Assembly: GCA_963513935.1 (NCBI GenBank)
Contig: OY740767.1
Coordinates: 154,386,431 to 154,450,430 of the forward strand
Source of the DNA: Aphrophora alni
Lineage: Eukaryota; Arthropoda; Insecta; Hemiptera; Aphrophoridae
Length of the DNA stretch: 64,000 nucleotides
Direction: 5' to 3'
The position numbers and the translations under genes were made by a program. Under the pieces are notes generated by a model. It worked only from the letters and a program-made list of their open reading frames with translations. It made no database searches and was not told the origin of the DNA. Shown here in pieces: positions 46,260-58,859 of this stretch. The first letter of the stretch is position 1. Every line of letters starts with the position of its first letter.

Positions 46260-49200
46260 AGGGAAGGATTCAAATTTTGAATCGCATCTGTTAGAAGAAA
46301 AGCACATTCCAAAAAAAATAAAGATTGTATGAAATTAAACATTACTGTAGTAAGGTTAGATGGTTAAATATATTGGAAAATAGTAAAAAAATAAAAATAA
46401 AAGAACAAAATATTATAAATGAGCACATAAATAATCAGTCAGATATAATGTTTAGCAGTCTAATGTTACTGAGTAAAACTTAACTTAACCAGAAAAATGT
46501 GGAAACTAATAAATGATAGTAGCGCTGTATCAACCAATCACAAAATAGAATGAAGCCTACAGGTAGAGGAGAGGTTTACCATGGTTACATGGGTCATATA
46601 AGATGACACATTTGAAGGACAAAGTAGTTTGTAAATAGTTTTTGAAAATGTATCTGATCGAAAACATCTTAGTAGAAGTTCTGACAATACTAGGAATAGT
46701 AGAAGAATGAATTATCTACGTCCAAGGAAAAATATAGATTATTATATTTTACTAACTATAAGAAGGACACTGATGGAAAGATCCTCGATTTGTCAAAGTC
46801 TACAATTTAGGAACTCTACTTAAATAAGTGAAGGGATTAACGGAAGATTTTAACAAGGAGCAATGTTGAAATAACCATATTATTTGTTAACCATACGTCA
46901 ACAGAAAAAAATATAAACAGATGGGATTCTGTATAAGCTTTAAGTTTGAAAATATTCCAATTATAGTTTGTTTGAAGGGGGATTAGGAGGTTTGGTTCCC
47001 AGTTGTACTTCAGCTACAAGTGGCTTTCTGTACTCAAATCTCCAGAATGATAAGGAAGGTGGGGTGAGGAAATAGTGATCTTATCCCCAGAAAAACGGAC
47101 ACCCAGTTTTCTGTTTGGTTAACTTGACATACCTGCTTCAAGAGTTTGGTAAATCTATCCTTACCACAAGACATGCCCCTCATAGAAGTCTGTTTCACCT
47201 ACATGACCAATACCTGTCAGAGATACTCTATGGGGTTCAGTGATGATTTCAGAGAGACACTTCCTCCATCAGATATGACCGTTCACAAAAGAGTTACACA
47301 TGGGCAATAGATCTGTTAATTGGATATTGCCCAGTGATATAATTCCTCGAGATAATTGGATATTTGGTAGAACAAGAAATTTTTCACTTCTGGTATAATG
47401 GGCGGAGATATATTTGTATTAGTGTGAAGACTGAGCGTGGTTGGAGGGGTTTTGAGGAGTGTGACAGCTTTTAGGGATCCTAATCTCAAGGTATTTGTGG
47501 GTTTTCGAAGGAGCCTAGAAAAAATCCGGGAGGAATTCCATAATAGATCCATTTTGGGTTGAGCTTGTGACCCTAAGGGAAAAAATCTCAATAAAAAACA
47601 TTGATTGAATTTTTAAATACTGATATATAAAAACCTGGTGCATAAAAAGTTGAAATTCAAAGATAATTTCAAATTCACTACAGACTCATAGCTAATGGTA
47701 GAGCTGTCATTGAAATATACATAATGCTTCATTATACATGGCCATATTAGGAAGACTACATTCCAAATTTTAATGATGTTAAATTACAATTGCAACAAAA
47801 TGTAAATATGCATTAAATGAGCTACAGTGAGCTATTTAAATATCTACAAGTAAAAATTATTTGTAATAAAAAAAACATAAATGGTACAATAGTGGATGTT
47901 GGAGGTAAGATTGACAAATTTTCAAAAATGTGTACTATACAGAGTAATTAATAACACATTATGCAAGAAGGTTAAGGTTTTATAAGGCCATGACAGTTCC
48001 AGCAGTCTATAATAGACACACATAGATGATGGCATCTAAAAAGATAAATGAGGATTATAAACCATAGAAATGAGGTTTCTATGGTCAGTTTTAAGCATTG
48101 CAAATCAAGACAGGATCTGAAAAGAGGCAGTCAGAAATCAATTACAAATTAGTAGCATAAATAAAATGATGGAATGCTGCAAATAAAACAGGCTGGAATA
48201 TATAGAACAATAGAGGTGATGAAAGACAACTAAAACAAATTTATATCATGCACCTAAAGGCAAGCAAAATGTCAGTAGAATAGAACACTAAACTATTCGG
48301 AGCTCAGAACAAGGTACCAAGACTTAAAGTATGAAGAGGAAGAAGAAGAAGAAAAAAAGCATTTTTAAATGGGTACAAGGATTTTTAGATTCGAATTCTA
48401 CTGTGTCATTGACCTTTATCAATTGAAATTGGTTTAGTATTTTTTACTATTGTTCTTAGCAATCGCTAAGGAAAATTAACCCCGGATGAACAGATGGATG
48501 TTCAGAAGGACTGATGTTAAGTGGTTTTTAAAAAAAAAAATCTGGGTGAAATTAATTGATGATTTTATTCTTTTAACTAAGCATTATTAAACAAAGCATC
48601 ATTAAGAATTTACTGAAGTATGAGAATAAGTAAATGAATACTAAATGTAAAAATGTATTTCAAAAAATAAAATGTTTGTGGATTTGAATCAATAGACAGT
48701 TTTAAAATGTAGGATAACAAATTTTCCACAAAAACTGCTGTTGAACAGTTGAGTGTTTTGTTCATCAGATTGAACAGAATATGAAGGAAAATATTTTTAA
48801 AATATTATATGCATTTCTTATCCAAAATTTTTATGTGTTACTCTGCGTAAAAAGTACATCACTAGAAAAACAATTCCTTAAAATTAAAATAAATATTTAT
48901 ATATATATTTGAATAGGATAACATTTTAAAATATTTACAACTATATTATGTACATAAACTTTGAAGTAATAAAGGAAATATTTAAATAGTCTAACAAAAA
49001 TATATAAACTTGTTTCCAGTTTGGATAAAAATAAATGTGAAATATATGTGTTTTTATCAGTCAGAAGGTTTATTTATACATATAATACAGTTAGACTAAG
49101 TGGTAATTGTTATTTACATGCACATTAATCTAATAGTATACAATCGAACATCTATATCTAAGAGTCAGGTTAATAGTTGTTCTTGAAAACTTTAGCTAAA

Positions 49201-51435
49201 ATGTAAGATAAACATTTTGTAGATGTATAGATTTCAAAGTAAACTGGGTATTTACAGTTAATATGGTTTGGTGGAAATTAAAATATGATGTAAGCTAATG
49301 CATCATTATAAAGTCTCTCTATACACTTTTAGTATCGTTATAGAAGCATATTAGATTCAGGTATGACATAATGTTACATGTACGCTTTATACTAAGCAGA
49401 TTACAAAATGTACATGGAACATTATTCTTCTCCAGCTTTTAAATGTCGAGCAAAGAAGAAAATATATTACTTTCGTCAGACAAAGGAAAAGATGGTTTAA
49501 GGTTAACTCTTAAATTATATGAAGATTACTTAAAAATTAAATATTTCACAAAATGAGCTAAACTACCTTTAAAGAGTTTGTAAAAAAATGTTAGGCCACT
49601 CAATGATAAACAAAATAATAATATGCGTGAATTTTTAGGTAAACTTAAAAGTTCATAAACTTTGAACTGAAATCAAAGAAAGGTTAAATTACTATATCAA
49701 CTGTACAACAAGAATACAAATCTATTGGTGTACATTAAGTAACTGACAAGATTGTATGACTAGTGTCAGAAAGCTCGGAATTTTGTAACGAATGTTACTC
49801 TGGAGCCTCATATTATATTAACATGAGTAGGTTAGTGAATTGTATTGATCTAGATGATGCACCTATGACGATACACTTCACATAAAGGTGTGTTCCAATA
49901 CTCTCTACACCTGGATCATAATCTAAATCAACTATTCTTAGTGCAACATTATCTCTTTTACTGCCTTAACCTACATTACCTATATTTTGGCAACCAAAAT
50001 AAATATTGAAAATGAAAATAGTATCATGTCAGAATAAATCAAAGTTGTAATCAATAAAATTAGTACGGTATACATAAATAGTTAATCATTTTGGAACTAT
50101 GAGTAGTACCTAAGAAGTAATTTAAACATTAAAAGGTCACCAGAAAGGACCGGTTTTGGTGTAGATACATGACTACATTAAAGTCTTTATGAATTATTAA
50201 TCGTTATATTAAATGATTCAATAATTTTTAATTTTCTTCCTGCTAGGATTCTGTATTTGAAAATATATGAATTTGTTTCTCCTTTTTTATATTAGTGCTG
50301 CTTAATTTAACGAAGCTATAGAGATGGAAGATACTAACAAAACTTAATCATTCATTTACTCTATTGATTTAATCTAATCACTATCTGTGATAACTTTTAC
50401 GTTTTTAATTACTTTATTACAATAATAAACCAGAAGTGCTTGAACCATTTATTACTGGAGGTGAACCATTTTTTTGAAAATGAGTCAAAAAGTAAAAAAA
50501 TAATTGGTGAACAAGTATTGCACCAAATTTTTCACAGAGGGATAGAAAAAATTAGAACACATTCAAATATTTAGAAATATCAACTTTCCCAAGACCAATA
50601 TTAATTATTTTTGAGACCATTATTATATAGTTGGATGAAATGTAAACCAGTTTATAACAAAGTTTGTTATGATTATAACATGAGAGAAGCAATCTTTTTA
50701 TATTATTAACCTATGAATGTTTACAAATAGCTTCCTTCACAGGCATTATTAACAAACTTCCACTCTATACCAAAGGCTGTACATTTTAAGACATTTAAAA
50801 CAGCCTAAGGCAACCTTTATTGACAAAGTGCATTTAATCAGTGAGCGAGTTCAGTAGCTATGCATGACATTTATAAATTGTGTTTAATTAATTCAATGCA
50901 ATCCGTTTTTAAGTAAGTAGACATTAAAAGAATTGTTATCATGTTTTTACTGTTGTATTTGGTAAGACAGTTGCTTACATTATCAATATTTTCCTACAAA
51001 TATTGGATTGTAATTATTTAATAATAATTATTTGTTGATTTTGTTGTTTTGTCTTTTATTTACTATCTTGACTTATTTATTGTGCATTATTTTATTATTA
51101 TAGGCCTACTTTTATGTAACTACAGCCATACAAATTATAGTCGTCCAAGCCTGAAATAAATTAAACAAAAACCAAAGCCTACGAGAGCAAATAGTATTTT
51201 TCAAAATTCCAAGTCAGGAAAAAATAAACCCAATGGCAGTCAGGATTTATTTAGGTATTCAATTTACTCGAAAACTGTAATTTTCTTTTACACTCAGATT
51301 GGCCTACATTATTTTGTAGTAGCTTATTTTGTTCAATTTGTTCAATCAGAAATTACTGATACAAAGGTCTAACAAATGTTTCATGTGTGTAGTGTTCACT
51401 TACTTCAATTTTATAGCACAAAATTTCTACAAACC
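46260..51435. other. Long AT-rich noncoding segment
   Basis: No gene is recognised. The stretch 46970-47600 has more balanced composition and an unassigned 91-codon minus-strand ORF (47316-47591). A GAAGAA tract lies at 48333-48352. Part may be 3' flank of the gamma-syntrophin gene. Confidence 0.35.
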
Positions 51436-51439
51436 AGCA

Positions 51440-51810
51440 AAACCTGACCTTATTGGTTGCCAAGATTTTCATTTCCTCCCACGTCACCGTTCTCCTTCAT
51501 ATCATTCTACAATTTTCAAGTCTCTTTGATCACTATAGATTCCGATCCAGAACTTTTCTCTCCACATCTCTACTATATTAAAGTTCATCTTAACCATATC
51601 CACTTTCTTTTCTCATCCAACACCTATTTTTTAAATATTTATTTATGTGATCTTGCCAACAGTTCTTTGTTTGTTATATCAGGCCAATTTTGATTAAAAA
51701 TTATTCTGAGATATCTATTTCCTAATGATTGGTTACAGACTTTGACACTTTCAATGTCTTATATCCATAAAGGAGAACACTTTTTACATTCGTTGTAAAA
51801 ATCAGCAATA
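51440..51810 (-). pseudogene. 3' end of an RTE-like non-LTR reverse transcriptase
   Basis: On the minus strand the frames read VCNQSLGNRYLRIIFNQNWP and then DITNKELLARSHK. Near 51490, GDVGGNENLGNQ..GQV corresponds in a shifted frame to VTWEEMKILATNKVRFCWFV. These match the C-terminal region of RTE/Nimbus-type LINEs: FVNRCLR.IL...WPD.ISN.ELW, then TW.E....A.NRVRWR. Stops and frameshifts are frequent. No tail is identified. Confidence 0.5.
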
Positions 51811-51814
51811 TAAA

Positions 51815-53334
51815 GATCTTCTAATCTCTCCGGCAAACACCAACTAATGCCTCTTTTCTCAATACCTGTTCTTTTTCATAACCTTATTCATTATCAAAAA
51901 GAACAGAAAATTCAACTACCCTGTCTAACTTCAAGTTTTAATATCGATACAATTTTTAATTTATATAATTTGTATACAATTATTAAAATACATAATCAAT
52001 TTCTCTAGAGTTGTAAGCATTTAGTTCAAAAATTCTGAAAAAAAAAACTTGTAAAATGCCCAGACCACCATATTAAAACATCCTCTTTTTGGGCAGACGC
52101 CCAAAGTGTTAATAATTTGAAGATAGCAGCAATGATGTATGAAATAGTATATTTTTCTTTCAATAGCACAATATATTCTCCATTTCATATAATTACCAAA
52201 GAGTGCAAATTTTTACCTGTATGAAAGAGATATATAAAAGTTGTTAGGATATTTTCATAACTAACTTAACTTTTTAGAGAAAGAAAAACAGTTTTCTAAT
52301 GAAAACATTTGGAGAGTTGTGGCATGAAAACTGTCAACACAGTGAGACAGTTGATAAATTCTAAGAAGACTAGAAACTTGGTCACAATTGTCTTGAAGCC
52401 AATCTGCATAAACTAAAACTTTTCCTATCAGACGAATGCACATTGTGCAAAGAACCACAATCAACAACATACACAAAATATATATTCAATTTTTCAATTT
52501 GATAATGGGCAGGAGTCCTCTGGAATTAATACATTTTAAAACAAATCACATATGAGGCTGAGGGTAAGTATATGCCCAGTCAATTTAATCTGTGTAATAT
52601 TATAATATAACTTTTAGATTGCAGGTATATCAACAGACACTCAGGGCGAACCTTACTGCATTAAACCATTTTAACTGTTATCCAATTTTAAAATGCTCTG
52701 CCGAGTTAAAATTTGACAACTAGTTTTATGTATGTAAGCTCTATATTATATTCCAAAATAAACCTAAATTGCTTCATATAACTTATAAAGTTCGTTCTTC
52801 TTTTTTTTTTTTTAAGAGGCAGAGCTTGAAGTTAACTTTTCTTTTCTTTTTTTTACACAAGTAAAGTCTTGTTTTGGACATATTAATTATATTTGGCCTT
52901 TCTCAATTGTAACATGACTATAACAGTCACACTCAAAACTTAAATATTTTCATTAACAACTTATTTTCTATCTATCAAAAAGCTTATAAGAGCAAAAATC
53001 TGCTCCTAACAAGAGGTTGGATAAAATGTGTTCAAAGTAGTAGAGCCTATATTTTTTATAAATTTGGTCATTCTCTTCACAACTAAACATAAGGTACTAT
53101 TTAAAGATTGAAATAAAATGTTATAGCTACAGGAATGTTAATTTATAACAACAAAACCAAATACTAAATTCCTTCACCAAAATACACTATCCAACAACAA
53201 CATTATCATAGCCTACTTTGCCTATTAGACTTATTCTCTGAGTATAAAATAATCTTTGAGTGTCTTAAACAACAATATAACAAATATAAATAACAATAGA
53301 ATATAGTTACAAGGTTAAAACTGATGAGAAGACC
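51815..53334. other. AT-rich segment, probably 3' UTR and flank of gamma-syntrophin
   Basis: It follows the gamma-syntrophin stop codon on the minus strand. No exon or element is recognised. Which polyadenylation signal is used cannot be told. Confidence 0.35.
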
Positions 53335-53442
53335 TTAAGGTGTTCTTGAGCTGAGGAACGCTGGATCTACAGATGCTACTTTCGCTGTAAGGAAGGCGTG
53401 CATGCAGAATAATAATCCTTGTAAGCTTTGACATTCCAACTC
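53335..53442 (-). CDS. Gamma-syntrophin, last coding exon
   Basis: Acceptor TTGTTTCTATTATCTCCAG precedes 53442. The 35 codons read ELECQSLQGLLFCMHAFLTA then KVASVDPAFLSSRTP and stop at 53335. This corresponds to the syntrophin-unique C terminus of gamma-syntrophins (family pattern ELEF..L..VLHCIHSF.AAKVA.LDP.F). Syntrophins are membrane-associated adaptors of the dystrophin complex, and this region takes part in dystrophin/dystrobrevin binding. Phase 0 joins it exactly to the exon at 58860-59069, giving ETK|ELEC. It is intact, so the gene is probably functional. Confidence 0.9.
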   Translation of the reverse strand, partial: ELECQSLQGLLFCMHAFLTAKVASVDPAFLSSRTP

Positions 53443-54174
53443 CTGGAGATAATAGAAACAATTATTTTAATATTTCAAAAGGATATTTTTTAAATATTAA
53501 GTGTCTCTCAGATTCTTTGATTTGTTAGGTGAATTGTATATTCCTCAATACTGTTAAAAATATATGCATCTTTAAATAAGGTGAAATAAATTTGTAGTTT
53601 AACTTAAGTGAATATAAAGTGTATTTTAAAAGTCAATATGAACTGAAAGTGATACTACATTGTACTGTTTCCCGCAGAAAGTTGTTAGGAATAAGTTAGA
53701 TGTAAAGATAATAATAATTACAGTATCATTATAATGTGGTATAATACTAACTAACTGCCTCCTAACCTAACCTAACCCTTGGTGTGACTTGTGCCTTCCT
53801 TAAATAAAAGGCACTTTTAGACTCTTCCAGACAAAGTTAAAAAAAAATCACATTAAAATGAAAAACAATCATAACTATAACTTATTTTATTTGGAAAATT
53901 CTAAATAATATACTTTTGATGTAAAAAAGTTCTATTTATTTTTCCAACGAACATTGCTTGAAAGAACATGTATACATTCCTTTTTTAAATTGTTCGTCAA
54001 CTTTGACCATACATATTTTTTTCTAAGATATACAAAATTATGCTAATAATGTAGTTAGTTTTTTTGTTTGCCTTATCAAGTAATTAACATTTCATATTAA
54101 AGAAAGCAATGTTTGGAACACAATCCACTGATGAAGTCCTATATTTTACACACAAAGCTCATTCCGCTACTTAT

Positions 54175-54530
54175 TTACACAATCTCGTTCAACAAATCCA
54201 GAGGTTTAGTTCGTTTCAGGCGCCTCACATCTTCTGTATTGTTGATTACACGGAGCATTTCAGGGTTCTCGTGTTTTTGCAGTCTATTCTTATGCACGAT
54301 TGCATATCTCTTAATTTCTTCTGAGACAGTACTCATCCCGAGATCACAATGGAGATCATCATTTCGCACGAACCATGGTGCGTTAACCATGCTCCTCAGA
54401 GCCTTATTTTGGAATATTTGAATACCTTTAACATTTGTTTTCTTGGTACAGCCCCATAGCTGTATCCCATAAGTCCAAATTGGTTTTAATATTTGCCTAT
54501 ATACTAGAAGTTTATTGTGTAGATCTATAA
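54175..54530 (-). pseudogene. ORF2 C-terminal segment of the Jockey-like element
   Basis: Minus-strand frame gives IDLHNKLLVYRQILKPIWTY, GIQLWGCTKKTNVKGIQIFQ, NKALRSMVNAPWFVRNDDLH and LLNEIV before stop at 54175. This is the thumb/C-terminal region typical of Jockey (KLLIYK.ILKPIWTYGIQLWG.A..SN). A small deletion near 54530 puts it out of frame with the preceding piece. It ends about 115 bp before the element's 3' end. Confidence 0.8.
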
Positions 54531-55241
54531 TGTTGATCTTCTACCAAGCAACCAATTCATTTTCCTGAATTTAATATTCAGCTCTGTAATCTTCTTCTTA
54601 ACATGCTCTTTCCAATGAATCTTTGCATCAAGTGTCATTCCTAGGTACTTGGCTGTATTTCCAGGGGCTATTTTTAAGTGTCCATTTATTATAACCTGTG
54701 TTGGGTTTATCTTTCTGTTGGTAAAATTTACATGGCTTGATTTTGCTTCATTTAATCTTAATCTCCATTTTTGTATCCAGATACTAACTTTATCAATAGC
54801 TTTCTGGAGCTTGTGTTTTGCTTCCTCTGCACTATCCCCAATTGCCATTATTGCAGTGTCATCTGCGAAAGTGGCCATGATTGTATCAGAATCTTGAGGT
54901 ATGTCATTTGAGGGGTGGCAAAAGACCTTTAGGTTGATGCCGGTGAGGCCTCTGAAGGAGGCTATCACAGTCCAGTTTAAAAAAAAAGTCATTTGTATAT
55001 AAGAGATACAAGTAGGTCCTAGGACACTTCCTTGTGGAACTCCTGCCGCTATATTCTTCATCTCAGAATATTCACAGTCTTGCTTAACCCTAAAGCATCT
55101 CAGACAAATAAGATTTAAGTATTTTGTAGAATTGCTCTGGGAGATCCCTTTGCAATTTATAGAGTAAACCCTCATGCCAGACCTTGTCAAACGCCTGTGA
55201 TACATCCAGGAACAAGGATGAGCAAACTTGGCGTTCTTCAA
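54525..55241 (-). pseudogene. ORF2 reverse transcriptase segment with FADD box
   Basis: The frame contains AAGVPQGSVLGP and then, beyond a nested insertion, DSDTIMATFADDTAIMAIGD with the FADD catalytic box of Jockey-clade reverse transcriptases. SIWIQKWRLRLNEAKSSHVNF and AKYLGMTLDAKIHWKEHVKK follow. It overlaps the previous ORF2 piece (55090-56934) in another frame, showing a frameshift near 55.1-55.2 kb. A one-base deletion near GSVLGP and the 77-bp insert (54911-54987) also disrupt the frame. Confidence 0.85.
54911..54987 (+). mobile_element. 77-bp nested 5'-truncated retro-insertion
   Basis: Between two copies of GTCATTTG (54903-54910 and 54988-54995) lies a 77-bp stretch ending in A9, absent from the expected reverse transcriptase sequence. 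Removing it joins LYTND to IPQDSD, the normal text just before FADD. A poly(A) end, a target duplication and no other hallmarks indicate a severely 5'-truncated LINE or SINE copy in plus orientation. The donor family is unknown. Confidence 0.8.
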
Positions 55242-56934
55242 TTGCTTTTTCTATGACATTGGTAATACGGTGAACTTGGTCAATTGTTGAATGTTTGACT
55301 CTAACCCCAAACTGATGCTGAGGGATTAATTTCCTTTCTTTAATTATAGGTTTAAGACGCTTTATTAAAAGTTTTTCAAAAACTTTTGAAATAGTCGGCA
55401 GAATAGAAATGGGTCGATAAGATGTTTTTTCCCTAAGATCTTTTCCTGGCTTTGGTATCATAATGACCTCCGCAACTTTCCACTGTCTCGGGACATATTT
55501 AAGTCTGAAAGAAGCGTTTATCAAATGCGACAACTTTATCAGGGCGTTCAATGGCAGTTCCTTGAGAGTTTTCCCAGTTATTACTTCATAACCAGGTGCT
55601 TTTTTAACGTTTAATTGTCTAATTTCCTGTACAAGCTCATTGTATGTCACTTTACTGATATCAATTAAATCATTCTTTTCAATTGGTACTAATTGTTTAC
55701 ATGCTGTTTTTGTTTCAAATGGTGTGAATGTGTCCTCTGGATGTATAGCAAACATATCTGCTTTCTCCCTATTACTTCTTGCCCATATATTATCTTCTTT
55801 CCTGATGGGCGGAATATGAATTTTTGGTCTTTTAATACTTTTTGTCACTTGCAATATTTTGAAATCATAATCCTTGTCAGCCGACAGCCCTTCAAGATAT
55901 TTAGAGATGGATTCACTTTTGATTTGCCTCAATAAATCCTTAAGTTTATTACTCAATTGATTTAATTGTGATTTATGTTGGGGTGCTCTGGTTTTCTGCC
56001 ACTTTTTGCACATTTTCCTTTTCTTCAGTACTAGTTCACGCACTTCTATTGGATATATAACATTACCTTTGGGTTTGGTTATACTAGGTGTGTTATTCCA
56101 AGCTGATTGTTGGATGTTATGGATATAAGATTCAACTTCTTCCTCCAGTTGTTCAGGGGTTTTAGGTGGCATCTGGAGTTCTATATTATAACTCAGCTCT
56201 TCTCTAAACTCATCCCAATTTGTTTTAAAGTTAGTTAATTTAGGATGCTCATCTTTTTGTATTATATTTCCACTTATTGTCATAACAACCGGAGAATGGT
56301 CAGAGGCCAACTCGTAACTTTCACTGACATTGATGTACTTGTCCGACACCCCTCTAGCAATGAAAAAGTCAATAAGGTCAGGGATCTTTCTGAAACCTGA
56401 TGGCCAATACGTTGGTTTCCCAGTTGAGTAAAAATCACATTTAACTTCTCTTCCCGACTCATATAATGCTTTTCCTTTTGTAGTGGTCAATCGTGACCCC
56501 CAATAAGTATTCTTTGCATTGAAGTCGCCTCCTATTATGAAATGATCTCCTAGTGTTTTAAAAAGCCTTGCATAGTCTTCTTTTTTCAAATTATATCTAG
56601 GTGGACAGTATATGGATGAAATATTAAAATCTTTGTGTTTGATTTTCACTGTAACTGTTGCTACTTGCATTGTTTCCTGCTTTATTTCTGTATTCTCAAA
56701 ATGTTTAATGCTCTTTTTGATAACCACTGCAAAGCCCCCTCTAGCTCGATTCGAAGGGTGATCTACGTGGTAAAGACAAAATCCTCTGATTTTACAGTAG
56801 GACTGATTAGTAAAGTGTGTTTCTGACACCAAACAGATATCAATTTTTTCATTAACAAGGAACATTTCCAACTCCATGGCTTGCTGAGCAAGACCATTTG
56901 CATTCCAGGTAGCAATTCTTAAAGTACGGTTCAT
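55090..56934 (-). pseudogene. ORF2: endonuclease plus N-terminal reverse transcriptase
   Basis: From ATG 56934: LRIATWNANGL (residues 4-14), EKIDICLVSETHF with catalytic Glu, FIIGGDFNAKNTYWGS, and ASDHSPVVM, all parts of the APE-type endonuclease (about 1-225). After a basic linker with a coiled segment, the reverse transcriptase begins near residue 420: KKAPGYEVITGKTLKELP, VAEVIMIPKPGKD, SYRPISILPTISKVFEK, HQFGVRVKHSTIDQ and SLFLDVSQAFDKVWHEGLLY with the first catalytic Asp. It runs into a frameshift at 55090. The product would nick chromosomal DNA and copy the element RNA at the nick. The start overlaps the ORF1 stop (ATGA). Confidence 0.93.
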
Positions 56935-57518
56935 ATTTTCAATTTTTCTTTATTTTTATTGTTGTTGCTTTCTATCCTACTTATTTTATCAAATATTAAT
57001 TTATTTGTGTGTTTTTGTTCATCTAGTTTCTCCAATATGATTTTCAGGTTATTTTCTATTGTTTCAATTTCTGGAGTACTTCTCTTAAGGGATTTTGCAT
57101 AGGTTGTTGGTGCCCTAATAGTATCATTGCTCATACTGTTGGAAGCTCTGTTCAAATTCTGTTGTATGAGATTATTTGTATTTTTTTTAAATTTTGATTT
57201 TGAACTCTTAGCACAGCGTTTCTTCGCTTCTGCAATTCTTTGACAACCTCTATAATTTGCTGGATGTTTACCATTACAGTTTACACACTTTGGTGAATTA
57301 TTCTTACTCCATGTGCATGCAACAGTCAGATGTTTCTCTGCGCATTTTACACACCTAGGTTCTCTCTGACAATAGCCTTGAGTGTGGTTATATCCTTGAC
57401 ACCGCTTGCATTGAGGTATCAGAGTCGAATTTCTTCTTAGGGGCTCAATTTTAACCATAATGTTAAGGATTGATTTAATACGATAAATTAATGTTATCAA
57501 CAACCTCTTTATTGTCAA
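56931..57518 (-). pseudogene. ORF1 C-terminal half: gag zinc knuckles
   Basis: Three cysteine-rich knuckles follow one another: CKRCQGYNHTQGYC, CVKCAEKHLTVAC and CVNCNGKHPANYRGC, the nucleic-acid-binding array of Jockey ORF1. Before them is IKSILNIMVKIEPLRRNST and after them a basic and then coiled-coil tail (TPEIETIENNLKIILEKLDE). The protein packages element RNA. The open frame stops TGA at 56931, overlapping the ORF2 ATG. It is out of frame with the N-terminal pieces because of indels between 57520 and 57750. Confidence 0.88.
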
Positions 57519-57748
57519 AAGTTACCATAAACAACGGTAGCCCTCTCCTTTGTGTTTCTATTTCACCTTTGTTGTTTTCTATTTTCTCTTTTTTTAAGAA
57601 TGTTGACAGCATCAACGATCTTGAACCCTTTTTCTTTTAGATTTTCTATAATGTCCTCTTTGACACATGATGAATGTAATCTTCTAGCCATTACTTTGAT
57701 AGGCCTTTCATTTTTGTTTTCATATGAGTAACACTGTGTGTTGTTTTT

Positions 57749-57991
57749 TTAAAGTTTTTGTACTAAGGCTCTGTAACTGTCAGAGTCGGGCATGTTAACT
57801 TTCCAGACATTATTGTTTAATGAGGTCAATTTATAATCTTGATTTGTAAAAGATTGTAGAGTTGTCAGCAGTTCAGAGTGGTTTGATACCCCAACAATAT
57901 TTATTGGTGGAGGTTTTTGTTCTTTCATTGTAGTTCTGTCCATTTTTAAATGTTTTACTACACCTTCTTTACTTAGTTGAGAAGGACCCAC
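57749..57991 (-). pseudogene. ORF1 central segment (PRE_C2HC-like)
   Basis: PPPINIVGVSNHSELLTTLQ followed by DYKLTSLNNNVWKVNMPDSD and SYRALVQKL is the first part of the PRE_C2HC region found before the zinc knuckles in Jockey gag proteins. The rest of that region (57520-57749) is recognisable only in broken frames (KVMARRLHSS-like, then MLSTFLKKRE). Confidence 0.75.
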
Positions 57992-58022
57992 CTTCCCCCC
58001 TCTTTTCAGCTCTTCTTGTTCT

Positions 58023-58382
58023 TCAGGTGAGAATGCAAATTTTCTTTTCTTGTTGGGTCTTCTTTTTGAGAATCCATTCCATTTCCTGAGCTAAATCCTC
58101 TTCATCTGTACAATATTCTCTTGATTCTACGTTTTCACAACCATTAGCCTCATTTAAGGTATTATTTTGGGCCTGTGTTAAAAGATTGTTTTCAGTTTTT
58201 AAATCATTCATTTCCCTTTTTAGCTGTGCAACAATTTCTTCTAATTCTTGAAGCCTATCCCGAAGCTCTTCATTTTCTTTAACCAATTTAATATCCATTT
58301 CGTCTGTGTTTGATTTACTAGGTGATCTCAACACCCTTGAGCTTTTCTTAAAAGGGTCATAAACAAGCAATAGTCGCCCCAC
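58023..58382 (-). pseudogene. ORF1 N-terminal segment with coiled coil
   Basis: From ATG 58382 the frame encodes a basic start (PFKKSSRVLRSPSKSN), then a long heptad-rich helix (KENEELRDRLQELEEIVAQL and on), then an acidic part (CTDEEDLAQEMEWIL). Coiled coils here are usual in Jockey ORF1 and serve self-association. A frameshift near 58030 separates it from the next segment. The ATG lies 48 bases inside the element's 5' end, though an upstream start cannot be excluded. Confidence 0.75.
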
Positions 58383-58859
58383 CCCCCAGAATCCGTGGGG
58401 CCTGCCTCTTTCGAGGATAGATTTGCCACCATAATGTAGTTAGTGAAACTTAAAAACAGCTTTAATAATATTTTTTACAGTAACTAAAGTTGTTGAATTA
58501 CATACAATTGAATCTACAAGAGCCCCATCACGATGTGTAAGTGCTGCCTGTATAAACACTGTTTACCAGTGTATGTCATTTAGGAAAGGTTTATAGAGAT
58601 TGTAATACAATGTTCCTTCACTTCTAGGATTTATAAACTTGTGCAATCAATCTATGTGACAAATGTGAAGAATACTAACAAAAATTGTAATCATTTGTTT
58701 TTATACAAATTCATAAAAACATACACATAAAGTGTTACAAAACAACTCTAAAAGTATTGTACATTTCACACTGCCAGGTCTTACCATAAGGGTTGCTGCA
58801 ATAATTAATTATTCCAATGGCAATTCTTTAATACTAATTAGTCTTTAGCTTTGACTTAC

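Larger units (their letters stand above)
54060..58430 (-). mobile_element. Jockey-clade non-LTR retrotransposon, full length, with 14-bp TSD
   Basis: A 4.37-kb insertion is flanked by ATAATGTAGTTAGT (54046-54059 and 58431-58444). On the minus strand it has a G+C-rich 5' leader, ORF1 (gag with three CCHC knuckles), ORF2 (endonuclease and reverse transcriptase), a short 3' UTR and a short A-rich tail (TTTTTTTG at the left end, plus strand). It lies entirely in the last intron of gamma-syntrophin, in the sense orientation of that gene. Several frameshifts and a nested insertion inactivate it, yet the duplication is perfect, so insertion is fairly recent. Confidence 0.9.

Noticed and set aside
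54649..54897. Plus-strand ORFs over the Jockey-like element
   Set aside because: These are antisense shadows of ORF2, as shown by the FADD and YLGMTLD motifs on the minus strand.
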